Notes: generated from the letters alone by a model not told the origin. A stretch of DNA of 45,850 nucleotides from Verrucomicrobiales bacterium (GCA_947478865.1 CANJXF010000034.1:1-45850); one strand, 5' to 3'. Positions 1-7,322 are shown, counted from the first letter of the stretch. Translations and numbers: made by a program.

Positions 1-1
1 A

Positions 2-121
2 CCCCGCGCGGTGAAACGCCGCCCCAAGAACTTTCGCTTGCTCACCAAACCGCGACACCAAATGGTGGTGGAGCGTTGTCGGAAGTGGTCACAAAAACCA
101 TCGAAACAGGCCCTTATCTAA
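2..121 (+). pseudogene. C-terminal end of an IS4-family-type transposase, cut by the window edge
   Basis: An open frame runs from the window edge to a TAA at 119-121. Its last about 39 residues contain the pattern RAVKRRPKNFRLLTKPRH, which matches the usual C-terminal tail of IS4-type DDE transposases (VKRRPK, then a basic stretch ending in PRH). The catalytic core would lie left of the window, so I cannot tell whether the element is intact. The roughly 20 residues after PRH are longer than usual for the family, which may indicate read-through past the original end. No inverted repeat marking the element's right end was recognised downstream. Confidence 0.6.
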
Positions 122-462
122 GCGCCATTCGGGTCAGTCCGGAGTAATTACACAAGTCCGAGTTCAGGTGGGTTGTTCGTTTCATTTTTGTCCTTCGCAT
201 TATCCAGGCGGTTGGCGGCGTGCGTCCCTGGCCCATACTCCATTCGCAACGCACGGGGCATGACCCAACCCTACCGAACCGCCGAGTTATTGTAAACACT
301 CCAAACTGACCCCTTTGCGTAGGCGCAATCGCAGAGAGCGCCCCAGCTAATCGCAGGACACGGTGGAACGCGTCCCGACCGTCTTTGTGGACAGCATTTC
401 CAGGTTTGATTTCCGCGAACTCTCCTTTCTTCCGGCAACACTAGGGAAGCACCCGCCAGGAA
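122..462. other. Intergenic, no gene recognised
   Basis: About 340 bases between the transposase tail and the phased repeat array. Only short overlapping open frames occur, with no recognisable protein motifs. No terminator with a T-run and no convincing promoter was found. It may contain the right end of the IS4-type element, but no terminal repeat could be defined. Confidence 0.5.
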
Positions 463-833
463 CAAGCGTGTGTTGCCGAAAACACGGTTGTTTTAGCAAG
501 AAGCAAACTTGCTTAGCTTCAAAAAACCCTGCAAAGCTCCGGAACAAACGTGTTCTAGCCCATGCTCGTTTGTTTTGAATAAAAGCAAACCTGCAAAGGA
601 TCAAAACAAACCTGCTTTTATCTGGAACAACCGTGTTTTCATCAAAACACGTTTGCTTTGGCAAAAAACAAACTTGCTTAGCTTCAAAACAAACCTGCTT
701 TTGCCAACGCACGTTTGTTCCGGGCAAAAACAAACCTGCAAGCTCATTTACAAACTTGTTCTGCTCTAAAGCAAACCTGCATGGTCTGGAACAAACTTGC
801 AGAGGAGCAAAACAAACTTGTTCAGAGGTGGGG
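463..833. repeat. Helically phased array of 18 short units, mean period 20.6 bp
   Basis: Eighteen units start at 463, 483, 504, 524, 545, 565, 586, 607, 628, 648, 669, 690, 710, 731, 751, 772, 792 and 813. Intervals are all 20 or 21 bp (350 bp over 17 intervals). Each unit opens with a conserved 9-mer, mostly CAAACYTGY, followed by about 11-12 variable bases, often ending in AAAA or GGAA. Some units carry CAARCGTG and the following one its reverse complement, CACGTTTG. This pairing recurs at 463/483, 545/565 and 628/648, giving a higher-order repeat of four units (82-83 bp). A 21-base stretch at 504 recurs exactly at 669. The period is not a multiple of three and alternates 20/21, so the long open frames across it cannot be repeat proteins. 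Two helical turns per unit would put every core on one DNA face, which suggests (inference) an array of protein-binding sites. The family is not recognised. Confidence 0.8.
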
Positions 834-1428
834 CGGCGTGCTGAATCAAGACACCTAAGACATTGCCTGCATCGGCTTAGGACAGGGTTTCCAGGACAAT
901 CCCACCTCAGATCGGCGCGGATTTTCACCGGAAAAAAGCGTGGCATGCCGTTGCAATTCTGCGTTGCAAAACGCTCTCTTCGGGGCGGCCGCCCGGAACC
1001 GGCGCGGGATGTCTTGCGGCTCTGGTTTTTCAGAGGTAAATGGCGCGCGGCGAGGGATAGGCCGCGGCGGGAAAACGGTGGAGCATTTGAGCGGGTGATT
1101 ATTGCAAGGGATAGGGCCGGTTTGCCAGCGCGGCGGAAGGGTTGGAAAAGGGGGTTCGTGGTGGGGTTGGGCATAGGCTCCATCCAAGGTTGGCAAGGGT
1201 TATGCATATGGGCGGGCGGGTTATGGAAGCGCGGGTGCTGTATGGGCCTTCGAGTTGTTTTCCTCAGTGTCAGGCACTGCCCTGTTCGGCGGTCGTGCGG
1301 TGAGCTTGTCTTTGTTCCAAAACGAACTGCGTGCGTCAAACCATGCAGCGGAGAAGGCAACCTCAGATCAGGTGCGTCATGCGGCGCACCCTGCAAGAAG
1401 GTCCGGGCAATTCCGAAAGGTTAAACCT
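834..1428 (+). other. Long G-rich leader/intergenic region before the FN3 gene
   Basis: About 600 bases without a supported gene. A 263-codon open frame crosses from the repeat array into this stretch, but its composition (Arg/Gly-rich, no domain) and its origin in the repeats argue against coding. A small hairpin (GGTGCG at 1371-1376 pairing with CGCACC at 1385-1390) lies about 40 bases upstream of the FN3 start codon and could be a leader structure. No known riboswitch consensus was recognised. Confidence 0.4.
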
Positions 1429-2043
1429 ATGGCTACATACAGAGTCAGCTTAGCATTCGCACGGCTCGCCGATGCGAAACTCAACACCACCGCGGAGTCG
1501 ATCATCGCCTCGATGACGGGCAACGCCGGGTTCACCACGCCGATCGTCAGCATGGCTGCCCTAGGAGCGGCCTGCAGCTCATTCGTCAACGCATTGGTTG
1601 AAGCGCAGGACGGCGGCAAGCGGTCCGTTGCAACGAAGAACGTTGCGCGTGAAGTGCTGGTGAACTTGATCCGCCAAGAGGCAGCCTACGTGCAAAGCAT
1701 CGCCGGCGAAGATCTGCCGCTGCTGCTCTCGAGCGGATTCGAAGCGGTGAACAACAACCGCGCGCAAATCAAGCTGCCCAAGCCGGTGATCGACCGCGTG
1801 GACAACCCGATGAGCACGCAGCTCGGGGTGCGCGTGCAGCCGGTTCCGACGGCAGCGGCCTACGAGATCCGCGTGCGTTACGGCGCGAACGGCTGGGAGG
1901 CAGCGGGAATTTTTACCCAGGCTCGCTCCATCATCGTTGCAAACCGGACCCCGGGAACGGTCTATGATGTGCAAGCGCGGGCCGTCGGCGGCAGCACCGG
2001 CTACAGCGATTGGAGCGATCCGGTTTCCCACATGGCCATGTGA
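1429..2043 (+). CDS. Small fibronectin type III domain protein
   Basis: Predicted 204-residue protein starting at ATG 1429, preceded by GAAAGG with good spacing. An upstream in-frame start at 1255 gives a longer, low-complexity N-terminus and is less likely. Residues about 1-115 are mainly alpha-helical with no motif I recognise. Residues about 125-200 form one fibronectin-III-like beta sandwich, with the typical pattern AAYEIRVRYG, then PGTVYDVQARAVGG and a final SDWSDPV (the WS-D strand end). There is no signal peptide or membrane segment, which is unusual for an FN3 protein meant for the surface. Short FN3 proteins of this shape are common in Verrucomicrobiota, but their role is unknown. 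A strong terminator lies 76 bp downstream, so the gene is probably transcribed alone. Confidence 0.8.
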   Translation: MATYRVSLAFARLADAKLNTTAESIIASMTGNAGFTTPIVSMAALGAACSSFVNALVEAQDGGKRSVATKNVAREVLVNLIRQEAAYVQSIAGEDLPLLLSSGFEAVNNNRAQIKLPKPVIDRVDNPMSTQLGVRVQPVPTAAAYEIRVRYGANGWEAAGIFTQARSIIVANRTPGTVYDVQARAVGGSTGYSDWSDPVSHMAM

Positions 2044-2118
2044 TGGGGCATGACCACCCGGCCCGACGCTGGTCTCAAACGTTGGCGGCTGGAGAGAGGC
2101 CACCCAATAAAAACTGCG

Positions 2119-2158
2119 ATCTCAAGGAGCAAGCAATCCTCCTTGAGATTTTTTTTTT
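2119..2158 (+). terminator. Rho-independent terminator after the FN3 gene
   Basis: A perfect 11-bp stem (ATCTCAAGGAG at 2119-2129 with CTCCTTGAGAT at 2139-2149) and a 9-base loop are followed by a run of ten T (2149-2158). It separates the FN3 gene from the next plus-strand gene, which starts only 20 bp later. Confidence 0.9.
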
Positions 2159-2178
2159 CAAATGCAACATCTCTGGAT

Positions 2179-3237
2179 ATGTTGAAGTTTTTTGCTGTCT
2201 CGATCCTCGCAATCTCCGCGTTGGTTGACTCTGCTTTGGCGGCGGAACTCGCCTTGGACTTCAACCAGTTTTCAACGGGCGCCGCACCGACCGGCTTTGT
2301 CAGTGCCGTCAGCGGCAGCGGCAAGCCGGGCGACTGGAAAATCGTGGAGGACGAGATTCCGTTCGCCCTTGAGCCGATTTCAACGAAGGCTCCAAAAATG
2401 CAAAAGCGCCGGGCTCTCGCGCAACTCAGCCAGGACCCGGACGACGAACATTTTCCCCTGCTGATTTACCAGCGGGAAATTTTCGATGATTTCACGCTCA
2501 CGACGCGCTTTAAATGCGTGGGCGGCAAAGTGGAGCAGATGGCGGGCATCGCTTTCCGGATTCAGGATGAAAAAAACTATTACGTCGTCCGCGCGAGCGC
2601 GATGGGCAATTCATTTCGCTTTTACAAATTTGTCAACGGCCAACGGAGCGCGCCGATTGGTCCGGTCGTGCCGATTCCGCTCGGCGTCTGGCACGAAATG
2701 ACCGTCGAATGCAAAGGGAATCAAATCCGCTGCTTGTTCAACGGGAAGGAAGTGATCCCCGCGCTGACCGACAATTCTTTTGCCATGGGCAAGGTTGCAT
2801 ACTGGACGAAGTCCGATTCGGTCAGCCATTTCGCGGACACGCATATTGTTTACAAGCCGAGGATCAACCTCGCGCAGGTCGCGATTGGCGCTGTGATGAG
2901 GGAATATCCGCGCTTGATCGGGTTAAAGCTTTTCACCACCAACAGCGTCAACGAATTGAGAGCCATCGCGAGCAGCGAAGAAAAATCCCTTGGCGAACTG
3001 GCGCAAAATACCGAGGCAAAAGTGATCGCCACCCGCAGTCCGCATTACGTCAAATCCAAGGAAGCCGCTTCAGTGATCATGCCGATCCGGGATCGCAATG
3101 GAGATACCGTCGGCGCTCTTCGCATCATCCTGAAACCGTTCCCCGGCCAGACAGAGAATAATGTTCTTGCGCGCGCCCTGCCGATCGCCAAGGAGATCGA
3201 ATCCAGGCTCGTTACGGCCAAGGATTGGACGCAGTAG
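2179..3237 (+). CDS. Secreted protein with LamG/3-keto-disaccharide-hydrolase-like domain and C-terminal sensor-like domain
   Basis: About 352 residues from ATG 2179. This start is chosen because it opens directly with a signal peptide (MLKFFAVSILAISALVDSAL, cleavage near AA-EL); the frame also extends upstream through the terminator, which is not plausible. Residues about 25-225 resemble the jelly-roll fold of DUF1080/LamG-like proteins (FDDFTLTTRFKCVGG, GIAFRIQDEKNYYVVRAS, WHEMTVECKGNQIRC.FNG). These domains bind or cleave carbohydrate in the periplasm. Residues about 230-350 include VIMPIRDRNGDTVGALRI, a pattern typical of extracellular PAS/Cache sensor folds. The protein has no membrane anchor after the signal peptide, so a sensor role would need a partner. 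It converges with the response regulator gene, leaving one base between the stop codons. Confidence 0.65.
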   Translation: MLKFFAVSILAISALVDSALAAELALDFNQFSTGAAPTGFVSAVSGSGKPGDWKIVEDEIPFALEPISTKAPKMQKRRALAQLSQDPDDEHFPLLIYQREIFDDFTLTTRFKCVGGKVEQMAGIAFRIQDEKNYYVVRASAMGNSFRFYKFVNGQRSAPIGPVVPIPLGVWHEMTVECKGNQIRCLFNGKEVIPALTDNSFAMGKVAYWTKSDSVSHFADTHIVYKPRINLAQVAIGAVMREYPRLIGLKLFTTNSVNELRAIASSEEKSLGELAQNTEAKVIATRSPHYVKSKEAASVIMPIRDRNGDTVGALRIILKPFPGQTENNVLARALPIAKEIESRLVTAKDWTQ

Positions 3238-3238
3238 G

Positions 3239-3709
3239 CTAGAGCTTTTGGTTTTTCAAATGCTCAATTTCGCTGGGCTCCGGCTTCAAGCAAAATGACC
3301 AGTAGTCATAGGCGGTTTTGATCATTTGCTGGAGGTCGTTGATGTTCGACGGCTTCACCATGTAGGCATTGGCTCCAAGGTCGTAGGCTCGGATCACATC
3401 CTCGTTTAGTTTTGATGAGCTCAAAACCAGCGTCGGAATAACACGATATCGCGGATGTTCCTTCAACCATTCCAAAACCTCCAAACCACCCCGGCGCGGC
3501 ATTTTTAAATCGAGGATAATGACCCGCGGGAAAGGATGCTCGATACGGTTGGAATATTTCCCCAGGCCGGTTAGGTAAGCAATCGCCTCATCGCCATCGG
3601 GCGCCGCAGCAACCGGGTTGTTGATTTTACTCCTGCTCAGAGCCCGCTTCAAAAACAAAACATCATTCGGATCATCCTCGACCAGCAGAATTGTATAGTT
3701 ATCGGTCAT
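3239..3709 (-). CDS. Stand-alone response regulator receiver (Rcp1-type)
   Basis: 156 residues consisting of a single CheY-like receiver domain with no output domain. Visible active-site residues are the acidic cluster E11-D12-D13, the phospho-acceptor D67 in ILDLKMP, the Ser/Thr switch in LVLSSSK and the conserved K119 in MVKPSN. The long beta3-alpha3 region and the PRRGGLEVLEWLK motif fit the Rcp1 subgroup, which usually partners hybrid or phytochrome-type histidine kinases by direct contact. No kinase gene lies in the window, so the partner is unknown. A second paralogue is encoded at 18652-19107. The gene starts about 55 bp from the MITE-like element, which separates it from the divergently transcribed Pup gene. 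Confidence 0.9.
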   Translation of the reverse strand: MTDNYTILLVEDDPNDVLFLKRALSRSKINNPVAAAPDGDEAIAYLTGLGKYSNRIEHPFPRVIILDLKMPRRGGLEVLEWLKEHPRYRVIPTLVLSSSKLNEDVIRAYDLGANAYMVKPSNINDLQQMIKTAYDYWSFCLKPEPSEIEHLKNQKL

Positions 3710-3765
3710 AATCCGTTACGAGAGTTGAAACCTATCGCAGCAAATGATTCCAGACAACCGGAAGA

Positions 3766-3975
3766 GTCGTAATTCCCACGGCTGACGCAGACCGATGGAG
3801 ATGGAAAGGACGCGGACGGACTCCCTCTCCCTGCCCAAGCGGGGAGAGGGGATTTGCGCTGCGAGCCTGGAGACCTCCTCTCCCCGACCCTCTCCTCCTT
3901 CGAGGGAGGAGAGGGAGTAGAATCCTCAGTTCGCAGGTTTATTTCACCGCATGCGTCAACACTGTCGTAATTCCC
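3766..3975. mobile_element. MITE-like element with 12-bp flanking direct repeats
   Basis: The 12-mer GTCGTAATTCCC occurs at 3766-3777 and again at 3964-3975, flanking 186 bp. The inner ends are inverted repeats: the left end contains TGACGCA at 3783-3789 and the right end TGCGTCA at 3952-3958, with 9 of 12 terminal bases matching. Inside are two hairpins of CT/GA-rich sequence: CCCTCTCC/GGAGAGGG at 3823-3850, and an 11-bp stem at 3888-3898/3905-3915 with loop TTCGAG. The element encodes no protein. Direct repeats flanking inverted ends fit a non-autonomous transposable element and its target duplication, although 12 bp is long for a duplication. It could also be a chromosomal interspersed palindrome. 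It lies about 120 bp upstream of the Pup gene and may affect its expression. Confidence 0.55.
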
Positions 3976-4095
3976 GGATCGGGGGCGGCTTGATCGCCGT
4001 TTTGATCGCCCGAAATTTTTAAGCAAACCTCCCCTTGTCAGACTTTTAATTTCTGCGACTTTGTTTAAGAACGTCCAGGTTTCCATGATTTAATT

Positions 4096-4266
4096 ATGCC
4101 AGACCAAGCTCAAAAACAGCGCCCGATGACTCCGGGTTCGGGCAGCGGCGGCGACGGCCCGAGCGCGCCCAAAGTGGACAAGCCTAACACGGAGGAATTG
4201 CTCAAGCGAATGCGCAAGGTCGATCCCGACCAGGCCAAACGATACCGTCAACGCACCGGCCAATGA
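4096..4266 (+). CDS. pup: Ubiquitin-like protein modifier Pup/UBact
   Basis: 56 residues from ATG 4096, missed by length-limited gene finders. The first 30 residues are disordered (Gly/Pro/Ser-rich, GSGSGGDGP). The second half is helical and charged, NTEELLKRMRKVDPDQAKRY, and the protein ends in RQRTGQ. This matches UBact, the Pup homologue of Gram-negative phyla including Verrucomicrobia, with its R-T-G-(Q/E) tail. Pup tags are joined through a C-terminal glutamate to lysines of target proteins, which are then unfolded and degraded by the proteasome. Because this tail ends in Gln, deamidation by a Dop-type enzyme would be needed before ligation. The stop codon overlaps the prcB start (ATGA, 4 bp), indicating translational coupling. 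The ribosome-binding site is weak. Confidence 0.9.
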   Translation: MPDQAQKQRPMTPGSGSGGDGPSAPKVDKPNTEELLKRMRKVDPDQAKRYRQRTGQ

Positions 4267-5036
4267 GTCAAAGGGCTTTGATCGCGGGTGATTTTCTCTC
4301 GTTGCTCGACGAGCATAAACTGCCCCCGTTTCGCCACGAACTTTCCGGGGCCGCCCCCGTTCAAACCCAGGCAACGACCGTCTTCGCATTTCATTTCGCG
4401 GACGGAATTCTGATGGCAGGCGATCGCCGCGCGACTGCCGGGAATGTCATCGTCACCGACCGCGTTGACAAAGTCATCGAGATCGATGCCACGTCGCTGC
4501 TCGCCATTGCCGGTGTGCCAGCGACGGCATTCGAAATGGCGCGCGTGTTGCAGACTTCGTTCGAATATTATCGGCGCAGCCAACTGCAAGCGCTGAGTCT
4601 TCCCGCAAAAGTCCGCGCGCTCGCGCGGCTGCTCCGCGACAATCTGCCGATGACAATGCAGGGCATCGGGGTGGTCGTTCCGCTTTTTGCGGGGCTGGAC
4701 CATTCCACGTCTCCGGCCAGTCCGCGGGTTTATTTCTACGATCCACTTGGCGCGCAATTCCAGGCTGTCGGTTACGCGGCCTCGGGGTCCGGCTCTGGAA
4801 CGATCCGCAGCATTTTAAGCTTTCAGGAGCAACACGGGAAACCGCGACCGTCGCAGATGAATCTCAGCCAGGCCGTGCAGTTCGCACTGCGCCTGTTGAT
4901 GACCGCTTCGGAATTTGATTCGGCCACCGGCGGCGTCAATCCGGCGACGGAAACATTCGCCACGCTGAAAGTTTTGAAATCGACCGGCGTGGAAACGATC
5001 AGCGAAGAACAGCAGAAACAATTTTTGAAATCCTAA
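4263..5036 (+). CDS. prcB: Proteasome subunit beta (catalytic)
   Basis: 257 residues. The beta subunit forms the two inner heptameric rings of the 20S proteasome and cleaves unfolded proteins through an N-terminal threonine exposed by self-processing. A 37-residue propeptide precedes T38 in QATTVFAF. Counting T38 as Thr1, the other active-site residues fall exactly in place: D17 and R19 in LMAGDRRAT, and K33 in VDKVIEI. The residue before the cleavage point is Ala where actinobacterial PrcB has Gly. The IAGVPATAFEMARVLQ stretch matches the family's TGIAG region. The gene starts inside the pup stop codon and is followed by prcA after an 86-bp spacer holding a hairpin and a hexamer repeat, so the three genes probably form one operon. 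Confidence 0.95.
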   Translation: MSQRALIAGDFLSLLDEHKLPPFRHELSGAAPVQTQATTVFAFHFADGILMAGDRRATAGNVIVTDRVDKVIEIDATSLLAIAGVPATAFEMARVLQTSFEYYRRSQLQALSLPAKVRALARLLRDNLPMTMQGIGVVVPLFAGLDHSTSPASPRVYFYDPLGAQFQAVGYAASGSGSGTIRSILSFQEQHGKPRPSQMNLSQAVQFALRLLMTASEFDSATGGVNPATETFATLKVLKSTGVETISEEQQKQFLKS

Positions 5037-5053
5037 TCGGCTTTAAGGCCGAT
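5036..5053 (+). other. Small hairpin directly after the prcB stop
   Basis: ATCGGC at 5036-5041 pairs with GCCGAT at 5048-5053 around a 6-base loop. There is no T-run, so it is not a typical terminator. It may moderate the ratio of beta to alpha subunit expression or protect the upstream mRNA (inference). Confidence 0.4.
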
Positions 5054-5070
5054 CGCTGAAACGAAGATCA

Positions 5071-5112
5071 GGATTAGGATTAAGATTCGGACTAAGACTA
5101 AGATTAAGGACA
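5071..5112 (+). repeat. Hexamer tandem repeat (RGAYTA) between prcB and prcA
   Basis: Seven in-phase hexamers read GGATTA, GGATTA, AGATTC, GGACTA, AGACTA, AGATTA, AGGACA. The consensus is RGAYTA. The last units merge with the purine-rich ribosome-binding region of prcA (start 5123). Such a simple repeat can change copy number by slippage and would then alter the prcB-prcA spacing without changing any protein. Confidence 0.75.
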
Positions 5113-5122
5113 GAGACGGAAC

Positions 5123-5860
5123 ATGACTGAAGAACCGTATCGTTGGTTGGAAGCGGTGGGAAATCGCCGTGAATACGTCCGCGAACAGCTCAAGGGCGGA
5201 TCACCGGTGCTGGGGGCGAGTTTGCCGGACGGAATTCTCTTGCTCGGCATCGGCGGCGGACAATCGAAGGTCTTTGAATTATTCGATCGCCACGCCCTGG
5301 CCGGTTTGGGCCATCCGGCGGATATTGAGAAAATTCGTCAAGCGGCCATCGACGCGGCGCACATGGAATCATTCACGCGCGCACCGGAAGACGTGAGCCT
5401 GCGGCGCTTGATTGGCTTCGGGTTAAGCCCGCAATTGAAAACCAACTTTGAGCAAATTTTCAGCGCGCCGTTTCTCGTGGAACTGCTGCTGGCGGAAATC
5501 GGTTCCAGCCAGGAGCACGACTTGTTTTCTCGCCTGCACTTCGACGGCTCGTTCCAAAACCAGCATGGCGGCATCGCCGTCGCTGCGAGCGATGCGGACG
5601 CGGAATCTGCGGCAACAACCTGGCTGACGGAAGCGAACGTGCCCGCAAAGCCTCGCGGCCAAGCCGCTGAGTTCCTGTTGCAAGCCTGGTGGTGTCTAAG
5701 CGCAAATAAATCGTTCGCCGCTCTTCCTCCCGAGGAGGAACGACGCAACGGATGGCGGGAAGCCGTGCGTGGAAAAACGGTTGAAATCGGCTGGCTCGCG
5801 CGGACCACTCCGCGCCTGGCGCGCTATCAGACCCTGACACTTGCGAATTTGGATTTGTAG
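5123..5860 (+). CDS. prcA: Proteasome subunit alpha
   Basis: 245 residues. The alpha subunit forms the outer, non-catalytic rings that gate the 20S chamber and dock the unfoldase. The best-conserved stretch is ILLLGIGGGQSKVFELFDRH followed by LAGLGHPADIEKIRQ, which aligns with the family's [25 protein letters not shown] region. The N-terminal catalytic Thr is absent, as expected for alpha. Divergence from actinobacterial PrcA is high, and the last about 20 residues carry no obvious conserved C-terminal motif. It follows prcB on the same strand and is followed by the Pup ligase gene 31 bp later. Confidence 0.85.
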   Translation: MTEEPYRWLEAVGNRREYVREQLKGGSPVLGASLPDGILLLGIGGGQSKVFELFDRHALAGLGHPADIEKIRQAAIDAAHMESFTRAPEDVSLRRLIGFGLSPQLKTNFEQIFSAPFLVELLLAEIGSSQEHDLFSRLHFDGSFQNQHGGIAVAASDADAESAATTWLTEANVPAKPRGQAAEFLLQAWWCLSANKSFAALPPEEERRNGWREAVRGKTVEIGWLARTTPRLARYQTLTLANLDL

Positions 5861-5891
5861 CAGAGCTTGATTGAGTTGGACTAGGAAGTTT

Positions 5892-7322
5892 ATGAATCGC
5901 GTCGTTGGTCTGGAAACTGAATACGGTTGTCTCACGAACGACCTCCCCGGAATTCCCAGCGCGGTGACACGGGTGCGCGATTGGATTTTTCGCGAGCAAC
6001 GCTACGGATTGATCGACGTGCATCAACGCGACTGGGACGAGCCGGCCGGCAATGGCGGTTTCCTCTTCAACGGCGGCCGCGCTTACATCGACATGGGCCA
6101 CCTGGAATATTGCACCCCGGAATGCATGTCGCTCATTGACGTCCTGCGTTACGACCAGGGCGGCGACGCGATCCTCCTCGAAGCGGTGAAGGATTTGCGC
6201 TTGGAGAAGAACGTAAATTTCATCCGAAACAATATCGATCACTACTCCGGCGCAACCTTCGGCTGCCACGAAAACTATCTCGTCCGCCGCACCGCGCCGC
6301 TCACCGAGGCCAACGTCCATTCGCTGCTGGCGTTTCTCACGTTGCGATTGCTTTATGTCAGCGCCGGACGCGTTGGCGCGACGCTTGCCGCCGAGTCGCG
6401 CGGAGAATTCACCAAGCCTGGGGCGGACAATGTTTTTCAAATCAGCCAGCGCGCCGACTACATCAACAACGATCTTTTCGAATGGGTTCAGTTTAATCGC
6501 GCCATCATCAATACCCGCGATGAACCGCTCGCCGACGCCCGAAAATATCGACGCCTCCATCTGTTGCACGGAGACACGAACGTTCTGCCCACCACGTTGT
6601 TGCTGAAAGTGGGAACAACGTCGCTCGTGCTCGATTTGCTGGAACTGGACTGCCTTCCCAAAATAATGCTCGCCGATGCGGTGATGACTTTTCGCACCGT
6701 GGCCCATCAACTCACCGGACCGTGGCTGGTGCCATTGGCGGACGGACGCTGCGTGGATGCAATCGAACTCTTGCAGCAATATCAAGAGGCGGCAAAACGT
6801 GAACTGCGCGGGCGCGACAAGGAAACCGACGACCTTTTGAAAATCTGGGGCGCGACTCTCGCCTCACTCGCCCGAGAGCCCGATGAACTGGTCGGCAAGG
6901 TGGACTGGATCACCAAACATTGGCTGCTCAAACAATTCAAGGATCAGGAAAAAATTGATTGGAGCGATGCCTGGCTGAAATCACAGGATCTGGAATTTCA
7001 TCACGTGGATCCGCTGCGCAGCCTTGGCCTGGCGCTGGCGCAAACCCCTGCTCCGTGGAACATCTCCGCGCAAGAAATCGCCGAAGCGACTTTGCATCCC
7101 CCAAAGAACACACGAGCCCACGTTCGCTCCCGCGCCATGCAATTGCTGAGCAAACAAGCCGTCGAATACTACGTCGATTGGGAAATCATTGGAGCGGAAG
7201 GCGGCGATTCACTCCATTTGCTTGATCCGTTTGACGCCTCTCCACGCGAAGCGGAATCCTGGAGCCGCGACCTCGGTGACACCAGCCACAAACCTTCGCA
7301 GCGCCGGCATAAAACCGAGTAA
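5892..7322 (+). CDS. pafA: Pup/UBact ligase family enzyme (PafA, with Dop-like traits)
   Basis: 476 residues from ATG 5892, preceded by AGGAAG; the frame also opens at TTG 5871. The family is related to glutamine synthetase. PafA uses ATP to join the Pup C-terminal glutamate to a target lysine; its sister Dop deamidates and removes Pup. Family motifs include VVGLETEYG at the N-terminus, NGGRAYIDMGHLEY with the essential Asp, GCHENYL, AIINTRDEPLADARKYRRLH and LKVGTTSLVLDL. GCHENYL and the position after prcA favour PafA. The residues FQISQRADYI, GRVG and GGDSLHLLDP are closer to Dop, and a short insertion (about residues 35-55) lies where Dop has its Dop-loop. Since the tag ends in Gln, a deamidase activity is also required somewhere. 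I call it PafA by synteny, with the subgroup open. Confidence 0.8.
   Translation: MNRVVGLETEYGCLTNDLPGIPSAVTRVRDWIFREQRYGLIDVHQRDWDEPAGNGGFLFNGGRAYIDMGHLEYCTPECMSLIDVLRYDQGGDAILLEAVKDLRLEKNVNFIRNNIDHYSGATFGCHENYLVRRTAPLTEANVHSLLAFLTLRLLYVSAGRVGATLAAESRGEFTKPGADNVFQISQRADYINNDLFEWVQFNRAIINTRDEPLADARKYRRLHLLHGDTNVLPTTLLLKVGTTSLVLDLLELDCLPKIMLADAVMTFRTVAHQLTGPWLVPLADGRCVDAIELLQQYQEAAKRELRGRDKETDDLLKIWGATLASLAREPDELVGKVDWITKHWLLKQFKDQEKIDWSDAWLKSQDLEFHHVDPLRSLGLALAQTPAPWNISAQEIAEATLHPPKNTRAHVRSRAMQLLSKQAVEYYVDWEIIGAEGGDSLHLLDPFDASPREAESWSRDLGDTSHKPSQRRHKTE

Noticed and set aside
463-833. CRISPR array
   Set aside because: Cores are only 9 bases and variable, spacers are about 11-12 bases, and no cas genes are nearby.
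347-1424. Long open frames on both strands across the repeat array (349 and 263 codons), giving KQTCF/KQVCF repeat proteins
   Set aside because: The 20/21-bp period shifts frame from unit to unit, both strands are equally open, and no ribosome-binding site or known domain is present.
3706-4086. 126-codon minus-strand frame
   Set aside because: It lies across the MITE-like element and reads its palindromes as Ser/Pro/Arg-rich sequence.
5460-6785. 441-codon minus-strand frame
   Set aside because: Antisense shadow of prcA and pafA, which carry clear family motifs on the plus strand.
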